Shown here in pieces: positions 1 to 4,337 of a stretch of DNA of 5,885 bases. Source of the DNA: Desulfuromusa sp. (lineage in GTDB: Bacteria; Desulfobacterota; Desulfuromonadia; Desulfuromonadales; Geopsychrobacteraceae); the NCBI GenBank assembly GCA_029934095.1, contig JAOZMV010000107.1:1-5885 (forward strand), written 5' to 3'. The notes beneath the pieces were generated by a model. The model searched no databases and was not told the DNA's origin. It saw only the letters and a program-made list of their open reading frames with translations. Within the stretch, counting starts at the first letter, position 1. Each line of letters starts with the position of its first letter. A program made the position numbers and the translations under genes.

Positions 1-49
1 GGGCTATTGTTTCTTTCCAATAAGCTGCACTACTGTTTTCTGTGCTCAT
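1..49 (-). CDS. 5' end of an unidentified gene (partial)
   Basis: Reading leftwards from an ATG at 49-47, the sequence encodes MSTENSSAAYWKETIA and then runs off the window. A strong Shine-Dalgarno GGGAGG (complement of 57-62) sits 7 nt before the ATG, which is why I believe the start. Sixteen residues are too few to assign a family and no signal peptide or known motif is visible. The gene lies downstream of, and in the same direction as, the IclR-type regulator, with a 196-nt spacer between them. IclR-family regulators often control a neighbouring catabolic or transport gene, so this is a plausible target, but that is inference from position only. Confidence 0.7.
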   Translation of the reverse strand, partial: MSTENSSAAYWKETIA

Positions 50-56
50 AAAATTT

Positions 57-62
57 CCTCCC
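57..62 (-). promoter_or_regulatory. Shine-Dalgarno of the partial left-edge gene
   Basis: The complement reads GGGAGG, 7 nt before the ATG at 49-47. The strong match and good spacing are the main evidence that a gene starts at the left edge of the window. Confidence 0.75.
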
Positions 63-151
63 TACAAAAATTAGATGGATGCTTCTCTTTAAAACTAAAC
101 ATAGTCTTGAATCTTTGGGCTAACTCACTGCCCAGGTATTTAACCGACTCT

Positions 152-181
152 TTTAGTTGCCTCCTTTCAAAGATTTGTCAA
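152..181 (-). promoter_or_regulatory. weak candidate promoter for the left-edge gene
   Basis: The complement of 176-181 is a perfect TTGACA -35 box. With an 18-nt spacer the -10 position would be ACTAAA (152-157), a poor match with three of six consensus bases; a 17-nt spacer gives AACTAA, which is worse. It lies in the 50-245 spacer, where I see no gene, no clear terminator for the regulator upstream and no obvious IclR operator. The left-edge gene may have its own promoter here or may be read through from the regulator gene. Confidence 0.2.
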
Positions 182-245
182 TTTATGTTTCAAGTTCCCA
201 GATAAAAATACGTGTTGTGCTTGGTGCTGAAATGACCGTAAGTGC

Positions 246-1004
246 TCAGGCTGTTCTCCTGTGAGCGTAGGCATTATAGCCAAGTTGTGCCGAAATCATT
301 TCACCCGCCGCTTTGAGTGCCGGCAGCAGTTCTTTGTTGACTCGGTCTTCATCGGTACGAAAACTGGGGGTAATCAATGCCAGACAGCCGACAATGGTTT
401 TACCGGCTTCAAACAGAGGCACTGCTATGCAAGTACTCCCTTCGCCAACACCATTGTGGTCAATACAGTAGCGCTGATCCCGACAGTGATTAACTTCATT
501 TTCCAACTGGGGTTGATTTGCCAGTAGCTGTGTATTCATTTCGCCAAATGCCAGAAAAATCCTCCCCGCTGCACAGCTCTGCAACGGAAACCGTTGACTG
601 GTCAGGGGGACAATCTTGACTTTTTGATCGTTATCCAGCATCTCCAGAAAAAGTACCTCTTGCTTTCGTTGGACGACAAGGTAGACGGTTTCATTGCACT
701 GACGAACCAGTTGAGTCATGACCGGTCGGGCTTTACGCAACAGGGTCATTTTTGAGAGTAGCTTCTGGCTGACTTCGAAGGCGGCTAAACCGAGTTGGTA
801 TTCCCCTGAGAGTTGCCCACGCTCTACATAACCATGATTTTCAAAGGTTGCCATGAGTCTGAAGAGGCTTGCTTTGGTCATGTCCAGACGTTGGCTTAGT
901 TGGGCCAGGCTACACTTGTTACCTTCGTCGGCCAAGGCTTCCAGGAGACGCAGAGCATTTTCAACTGACCTGATATTGTAGGAGTCTTTCTCTCTGCTCG
1001 GCAT
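246..1004 (-). CDS. IclR-family transcriptional regulator
   Basis: A 252-residue protein, the usual IclR-family length. Residues about 11-72 form the N-terminal winged helix-turn-helix: 'SVENALRLLEAL', then 'SLAQLSQRLDMTKASLFRLM' with the recognition helix around 43-53, then 'GYVER...YQLG' forming the wing. Residues about 78-245 are the C-terminal effector-binding domain, with the family's 'SCAAGRIFLAF' (143-153), 'CIAVPLF' (192-198) and 'ALITPSFR' (209-216) stretches. The protein is a cytoplasmic DNA-binding regulator, normally a dimer or tetramer, whose small-molecule ligand cannot be read from sequence. The ATG at 1004 is preceded by GGAGGG about 11 nt upstream. It points towards the partial gene at the left edge and is divergent from trpE. 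A good sigma70-like promoter lies about 80 nt upstream. The family call is secure; the specific regulon is unknown. Confidence 0.96.
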   Translation of the reverse strand: MPSREKDSYNIRSVENALRLLEALADEGNKCSLAQLSQRLDMTKASLFRLMATFENHGYVERGQLSGEYQLGLAAFEVSQKLLSKMTLLRKARPVMTQLVRQCNETVYLVVQRKQEVLFLEMLDNDQKVKIVPLTSQRFPLQSCAAGRIFLAFGEMNTQLLANQPQLENEVNHCRDQRYCIDHNGVGEGSTCIAVPLFEAGKTIVGCLALITPSFRTDEDRVNKELLPALKAAGEMISAQLGYNAYAHRRTA

Positions 1005-1089
1005 TGTTTCTTGTGCCCTCCAGATGGAATTTCAAACCGGATATTCATTTTAGTAACTTTTAATCTATTCTGGTGATTATTCTGATGGG

Positions 1090-1118
1090 ACAATAATACG
1101 CTGTTATATAGTTGTCAA
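1090..1118 (-). promoter_or_regulatory. sigma70-type promoter of the iclR-type gene
   Basis: On the minus strand there is TTGACA (complement of 1113-1118), a 17-nt spacer, and TATTGT (complement of 1090-1095). The -35 matches consensus fully and the -10 matches at four of six positions with ideal spacing. Transcription would start near 1083, giving a leader of about 80 nt before the ATG at 1004. A second TGACA, also read on the minus strand, lies just upstream (complement of 1131-1135), separated from the -35 by an A-tract and GTGTAT. Confidence 0.55.
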
Positions 1119-1293
1119 TACACTTTTTTTTGTCACCCCTTTTAGCCCCCCACCAGGGAATCGCTATGGTTTCTAATGTTCAACTGTAACTATCTGAAAA
1201 TAGATACAAATAACTAAAAAGGTAATCTAATAATGTGAGTTATAACGCTGTTTAAGAAAAAACTAAATCGTTTCATTTTGTTTCTTACAGCCA

Positions 1294-1314
1294 GTCAAAA
1301 ATACTCTTTTTGAC
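1294..1314. repeat. perfect 8-bp inverted repeat, candidate operator
   Basis: GTCAAAAA (1294-1301), a 5-nt loop TACTC, then TTTTTGAC (1307-1314): an exact inverted repeat spanning 21 bp. The size and symmetry suit a dimeric regulator. The hairpin is too A+T-rich, and lacks a T run after the stem, to be a convincing terminator. It sits between the divergent iclR-type gene and trpE, so it could serve either one. Function is inferred from symmetry and position only. Confidence 0.4.
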
Positions 1315-1407
1315 CACAAATTAATCTCAGAACTGCCCTTTTCTCCAGTCGTTTGTTGTGTCTGGTGGTTGGATATCTTGATTTGTTTTATCATTTCACT
1401 TAAATAG

Positions 1408-1583
1408 ATATTTTTATCAAATATTGTTCTATTCTTTTGTAAGTTCAAATGGTGGCGTTCTGGATTCTGCTTTCAGGTTTTTGTTGTGTGGCTCCCAACC
1501 CCTTTTTTGTGGCTGATTTTCTGTGTCGGCAGGCTGGTTTACTTGATTTGATTTGTTTGCTAGTGTTAGCAACTCCTATTTAA
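1408..1583 (+). promoter_or_regulatory. possible trpE leader region, TGG-rich
   Basis: One frame is open from after a TAG at 1405-1407 to a TGA at 1549-1551 and carries four tryptophan codons: adjacent TGG TGG at 1450-1455, then TGG at 1489 and 1510. Tandem Trp codons ahead of trpE are the hallmark of ribosome-mediated attenuation. Against this, the frame has no ATG, GTG or TTG before the TGG pair; the first usable start is GTG at 1486, with only AGG as ribosome binding site. The 6-T run at 1503-1508 has no strong stem before it. A second frame, 1449-1583, gives a 44-residue hydrophobic peptide with one Trp, whose TAA directly abuts the ATG at 1584. I treat the region as a candidate only. Confidence 0.2.
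1557..1572 (+). repeat. hairpin just upstream of the trpE ribosome binding site
   Basis: TTGCTA (1557-1562), loop GTGT, TAGCAA (1567-1572): an exact 6-bp stem ending 14 nt before the AAGG ribosome binding site. It contains CTAG but does not have the CTAG-TTAA-CTAG spacing of the E. coli TrpR operator. There is no T run after it, so it is not an ordinary terminator. It could be a protein binding site or a translation-modulating RNA hairpin. Confidence 0.35.
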
Positions 1584-1586
1584 ATG
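1578..1586 (+). repeat. direct repeat copy 1 flanking trpE
   Basis: ATTTAAATG occurs here and again at 3078-3086, exactly 1500 bases apart, one copy just before trpE and the other covering its stop codon. In both the reading is ATT-TAA-ATG. The core ATTTAAAT is a simple A+T palindrome, so coincidence is quite possible. Confidence 0.3.
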
Positions 1587-1590
1587 AAGG
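1586..1590 (+). promoter_or_regulatory. ribosome binding site that decides the trpE start
   Basis: GAAGG lies 11 nt before the ATG at 1602. The alternative in-frame ATG at 1584 overlaps this site and has only 'AACTCCTATTTA' before it, with no Shine-Dalgarno. The 1602 start also gives the N-terminus MYLPSANEFCRLA, close to what I expect of TrpE proteins. Confidence 0.55.
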
Positions 1591-1601
1591 TTTATATTTC
1601 T

Positions 1602-3083
1602 ATGTACCTCCCCTCTGCAAATGAGTTCTGTCGATTGGCACAGCAAGGCAATCTGATCCCCGTATACCGTGAAATCCTTGCGGATATGGAAACGCCTGTT
1701 TCTGCTTTTCGCAAAATAGATGACGGCCAGACTGCTTTTCTTCTTGAATCGATTGAGGGTGGAGAGAAATGGGCCCGTTATTCTTTTCTCGGTAGCGGTC
1801 CGGCCAAGGTGTTCCGTTGTCGGGACAACTATTATGAAGTTCGTTATGCCGGTGAGCTGGAGGAGTCGGGGCAGGTTGAAGATCCACTCCGTAAACTGCG
1901 TGACCTGATGGCTGTTTATCAGCCGGTTGAGGTGGAGGGGTTGCCACGTTTTTTTGGTGGTGCGGTCGGTTATCTTGGTTACGACATGGTTCGGTTTGTT
2001 GAAGATCTTCCCGACACCAATCCACGTCAGATTGATGGTTGGGACGCCTGCTTCATGTTCACGGAGCGGCTGCTGATCTTTGATAATATGCGTCAGAAGG
2101 TGAAATTGGTCTGTAATGTCCATTTGCCGGATGATGAAGATCCCGCAGTCGCTTATCAGCGTGCTCAGCAACAGATTGAACAGATGCTGTTACAGTTACG
2201 CCAACCCTTACAGTATGTAGATGAGGAGCAGGGTGGGGATGGCCGGCAGGAACTGGAAACAAATTTCAGCAAAGAAGACTTCAAACAGGCAGTTGAGCGT
2301 TGCAAGGAATATATCCGTGCCGGAGATATTTTTCAGGTGGTTATTTCCCAACGTTTTTCAGGTCAGTTACAGAGTGATCCGTTTAATATCTACCGGGCGC
2401 TGCGAACCATCAACCCTTCTCCCTATATGTTTTTCCTCCGTTTTGGTGAATCGATCATTGTTGGTGCCTCTCCCGAGGTTCTGGTGCGGAAGGAGGGCGA
2501 TCAGGTTGATGTCCGGCCAATTGCCGGAACTCTCCCCCGTGGCAAGACCCCGGCAGAGGATCTGGCCCTGGAACACCAACTGCTCGGCGATCCTAAAGAG
2601 CGTGCCGAACATATCATGCTGGTTGATCTCGGGCGCAATGATGTCGGTCGGGTTGCTGTTGGTGGCACCGTTGAAGTGAGTGAACTGATGGTGGTTGAGC
2701 GTTACTCCCACGTGATGCATATCGTATCCAATGTGCGTGGACAATTGCGCCCCGAGTTGGATTGTTTTGATGTTTTTCGGGCGGCATTTCCGGCGGGGAC
2801 TTTATCCGGTTCCCCAAAGATTCGGGCGATGGAGATCATCGAAGAACAGGAATCGGTAAGGCGTGAGGTCTATGGTGGTGCGGTCGGTTACTTCTCTTTC
2901 AGTGGCAATATGGATCTGGCGATTGCAATTCGGACCTTGCAGATTGAGAAAGATAAGTTCTACCTCCAGGCTGGAGCAGGGATTGTTGCCGACAGTGATC
3001 CCGAGATGGAATATCAGGAAACCCTGAATAAGGCGCGTGGGGTTAAACGGGCCATCGAGATGGCAAACCGCGGACTCATTTAA
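1602..3083 (+). CDS. trpE: anthranilate synthase component I
   Basis: A 493-residue TrpE, full length for the family. With the TrpG glutaminase subunit it converts chorismate and glutamine (or ammonia) to anthranilate and pyruvate, the first committed step of tryptophan synthesis, in the cytoplasm. The N-terminal domain (about 20-165) carries LLES at 47-50 and the chorismate-binding domain (about 222-485) carries PSPYM at 272-276; together these form the tryptophan feedback site, so the enzyme should be inhibited by tryptophan. Active-site stretches are present: IAGTLPRG (307-314), KERAEHIMLVDLGRND (332-347), YSHVMHIV (368-375), AGTLSGSPKIRAME (398-411) and YGGAVGYFSF (424-433). PabB is less likely because both feedback motifs are intact. 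I prefer the ATG at 1602 over 1584 because GAAGG precedes it. No trpG follows; the next genes are convergent pilus genes, so the glutaminase must be encoded elsewhere. Confidence 0.97.
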   Translation: MYLPSANEFCRLAQQGNLIPVYREILADMETPVSAFRKIDDGQTAFLLESIEGGEKWARYSFLGSGPAKVFRCRDNYYEVRYAGELEESGQVEDPLRKLRDLMAVYQPVEVEGLPRFFGGAVGYLGYDMVRFVEDLPDTNPRQIDGWDACFMFTERLLIFDNMRQKVKLVCNVHLPDDEDPAVAYQRAQQQIEQMLLQLRQPLQYVDEEQGGDGRQELETNFSKEDFKQAVERCKEYIRAGDIFQVVISQRFSGQLQSDPFNIYRALRTINPSPYMFFLRFGESIIVGASPEVLVRKEGDQVDVRPIAGTLPRGKTPAEDLALEHQLLGDPKERAEHIMLVDLGRNDVGRVAVGGTVEVSELMVVERYSHVMHIVSNVRGQLRPELDCFDVFRAAFPAGTLSGSPKIRAMEIIEEQESVRREVYGGAVGYFSFSGNMDLAIAIRTLQIEKDKFYLQAGAGIVADSDPEMEYQETLNKARGVKRAIEMANRGLI

Positions 3084-3086
3084 ATG
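3078..3086 (+). repeat. direct repeat copy 2 flanking trpE
   Basis: Second copy of ATTTAAATG (see 1578-1586). It overlaps the last codon and stop of trpE and creates an ATG immediately after the stop; the frame opened by that ATG closes after 14 codons and looks meaningless. Confidence 0.3.
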
Positions 3087-3088
3087 GT

Positions 3089-3125
3089 GCCGGCGCAGAG
3101 GGGGCAGGCCTCGGGTGTTTCCGGC
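3089..3125. repeat. G+C-rich interrupted inverted repeat in the convergent spacer
   Basis: GCCGG (3089-3093) pairs with CCGGC (3121-3125), and inside it GAGG (3098-3101) pairs with CCTC (3109-3112). It lies 5 nt after the trpE stop, in a short G+C-rich patch inside an otherwise A+T-rich spacer (3084-3207). It might help end transcription, but no T run follows on either strand and the outer loop is long. The rest of the spacer to 3207 shows nothing I can name. Confidence 0.2.
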
Positions 3126-3207
3126 TAATCAAGGTAAACCACAAAGTTTCCAACTTCAACTTGATTTAGAGATGAAGACTAAAACCAGACAACCAATCCA
3201 AAAACGA

Positions 3208-3639
3208 CTACAGCCGGGAGATACCAGTTAAATCCAGCTGGATTGTCAAGTTCGGTTTTTCATTCACTCGAATGAATAATTCTGAACTGCTCTCGCCTCG
3301 AGGTTGGAAAATCACCGACCTGGTTCCCGTACCAACCAAGCTTGTTACAACACTGTCGGCTTCAATTTTGATCTGATCTGAAAAATTCAATGTTGTCGTG
3401 TCATAGCTAAGTTGATGATTATCCAGGTCAACAGTTACAGTAATCTTCCGGTTTTGATTTATCGCCAAACTTCTTGCCGTTCTTAATCCGTAAAGAATTT
3501 CTCTCGCAATACTCTTATCCTGGGAGCTATCTTTCCAGGTGCTGAATGATGGAATAGCAATTGCTGACAAAATTGCCATAATAGCAATAATAACTAAAGT
3601 TTCTATCAATGTGAAACCATGCTGGTTATTTAAAGACAT
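3208..3639 (-). CDS. GspH/FimT-family type IV pilus minor pseudopilin
   Basis: A 143-residue pseudopilin. The start is the ATG at 3639, with GGAGG (complement of 3645-3649) 5 nt upstream; a TTG four codons earlier is part of that ribosome binding site. The N-terminus is MSLNNQHG followed by FTLIETLVIIAIMAIL. Prepilin peptidase (PilD) should cut after Gly8, leaving Phe as the methylated first residue and Glu5 of the mature protein (E13) for pilin packing. Residues 9-31 are the hydrophobic helix that holds it in the inner membrane and pilus. The body has the FimT/GspH pattern: 'LRTARSLAINQNRKITVTVD', 'FQPRG' and a final 'TGISRL'. Such proteins form the initiation/tip complex with other minor pilins and PilY1. 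It is the last gene of its operon here, 1 nt after the stop of the Ig-like gene, so translation is probably coupled. FimT, FimU and GspH cannot be separated confidently. Confidence 0.92.
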   Translation of the reverse strand: MSLNNQHGFTLIETLVIIAIMAILSAIAIPSFSTWKDSSQDKSIAREILYGLRTARSLAINQNRKITVTVDLDNHQLSYDTTTLNFSDQIKIEADSVVTSLVGTGTRSVIFQPRGESSSELFIRVNEKPNLTIQLDLTGISRL

Positions 3640-3640
3640 T

Positions 3641-4300
3641 TCAACCTCCAATCTTTACAGGTAAGGTCGTTTCAGCACCATCGCTATCTTGAACGACAAC
3701 TTTGAAGTGAAATGGACCCGATTGTTCTGCTCTTTCCCAGTTTATTTCTCCACTATTTTCTTCAATTGTCATTCCCGCTGGAGCATTTTCTAAATAAAAG
3801 AAAAGGCTGTCATCGTCAGGATCAGATGCCCGAGCAATAAAATTGAACAATGCTCCAGCAAATGATGCGGTTAAGTTGGCAGCAAATTCTGGTGGGGCAT
3901 TGGGAATAATAAATTCGGACCCATAGAAAGTTTTTCCAGGCCCATATTCATCAGCTGGAACAATCCACAGAGCGACCTTGTCCCCCTTAACAAAACGATC
4001 ACCACTTAAGACCGGTTCGTTCTCTTCCATCAATTCCTCGCCATTGAGAAACCATCTATAGGTTAAAAAGACATCATCGCCATCCGCATCAAATACATCA
4101 GGAATCACAAAGATATCGACTCCATGGTGAATATAGGGATCAGCAAATGTTGCTGATTTTATCTGGGGAGAATGATTTTCACCCAGGCCAGGGCTTGAAT
4201 CATGAACTCCTGATCCTTCAGTGGTTGCAACAGCGACTGCATCGGTATGAATGCCGCTGAAAACAGAGAGAGCTATCAATATGATGATTAACTTTTGCAT
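3641..4300 (-). CDS. secreted Ig-like two-domain protein in the pilus operon
   Basis: A 219-residue protein I cannot assign to a named family. Residues 1 to about 24 are a Sec signal peptide: a Lys at position 3, a hydrophobic core 'LIIILIALSVFSG', and a likely cut after 'AVAVA'. There is no lipobox Cys. Residues about 44-134 look like a PKD/Ig-type beta-sandwich with an acidic 'DADGDD' (71-76) and 'YRWFLNGEEL'. Residues about 135-219 resemble a cadherin-like/putative-Ig domain: 'ASDPDDDSLFFYL', 'APAGMTIEENSGEINW' and 'VVVQDSDGA'. Both domains have Asp-rich loops of the kind that bind calcium in cadherin-type folds. It ends without a membrane anchor. The ATG at 4300 has AGAGGG about 11 nt upstream, partly in a small CCTC-TAG-GAGG hairpin. 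It lies 37 nt after pilY1 and 1 nt before the pseudopilin, so it is probably a periplasmic or surface pilus accessory protein; that role is inferred from context. Confidence 0.85.
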   Translation of the reverse strand: MQKLIIILIALSVFSGIHTDAVAVATTEGSGVHDSSPGLGENHSPQIKSATFADPYIHHGVDIFVIPDVFDADGDDVFLTYRWFLNGEELMEENEPVLSGDRFVKGDKVALWIVPADEYGPGKTFYGSEFIIPNAPPEFAANLTASFAGALFNFIARASDPDDDSLFFYLENAPAGMTIEENSGEINWERAEQSGPFHFKVVVQDSDGAETTLPVKIGG

Positions 4301-4337
4301 GGTTATGTTATCCCTCTAGGAGGCTGTCGGACTATCC

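Larger units (their letters stand above)
1005..1601. other. A+T-rich divergent spacer between iclR-type gene and trpE
   Basis: About 600 bases without a supported protein gene. It holds the iclR-type promoter (1090-1118), an 8-base T run (1124-1131) beside a C-rich stretch on the plus strand (1136-1151), a weak stem TATCT/AGATA (1191-1206), a perfect 8-bp inverted repeat (1294-1314), a TGG-rich open stretch (1408-1551) and a hairpin just before trpE (1557-1572). I looked for a trpE promoter: TTGATT (1378-1383), 17 nt, TAAATA (1401-1406) is possible but the -10 is poor (three of six). No T-box, riboswitch or tRNA-like structure is recognisable. Confidence 0.5.

Noticed and set aside
896..1093. 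Minus-strand 65-codon ORF overlapping the start of the iclR-type gene
   Set aside because: It is a shadow in another frame of the helix-turn-helix coding region; the IclR frame has the ribosome binding site and full domain structure.
1134..1157. G-quadruplex on the minus strand
   Set aside because: Only two long G runs plus a GG are present, so a stable three-tier quadruplex cannot form.
1263..1448. Minus-strand 61-codon ORF starting with TTG
   Set aside because: No Shine-Dalgarno precedes it, it is Lys/Ile/Asn-rich as expected of random A+T-rich DNA, and it has no recognisable motif.
1483..1508. Intrinsic terminator ending in the T run at 1503-1508
   Set aside because: Only a 4-bp GTTG/CAAC stem with a 9-nt loop can be drawn before the T run; too weak to call.
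1584..1586. ATG at 1584 as the trpE start
   Set aside because: It has no Shine-Dalgarno and overlaps the GAAGG that serves the better start at 1602.
1449..1601. T-box, TRAP-type repeats or E. coli-style TrpR operator ahead of trpE
   Set aside because: I found no T-box signature sequence, no series of GAG/TAG triplets, and the CTAG-containing palindrome has the wrong spacing for the TrpR operator.
1566..2171. Long minus-strand ORF (201 codons) opposite trpE
   Set aside because: A shadow of trpE on the other strand; no ribosome binding site or motif. The other ORFs inside trpE, the IclR-type gene and pilY1 were rejected for the same reason.
3084..3128. ATG directly after the trpE stop (TAAATG), suggesting a coupled downstream gene
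   Set aside because: The frame closes after 14 codons and does not resemble the start of TrpG or any known protein.
3037..3231. Plus-strand 64-codon ORF overlapping the trpE end
   Set aside because: It overlaps trpE and the pseudopilin in other frames, has no ribosome binding site, and its composition looks random.
3231..3244. 14-bp palindrome AATCCAGCTGGATT
   Set aside because: It lies inside the coding end of the pseudopilin and has no loop or T run; most likely chance within coding sequence.
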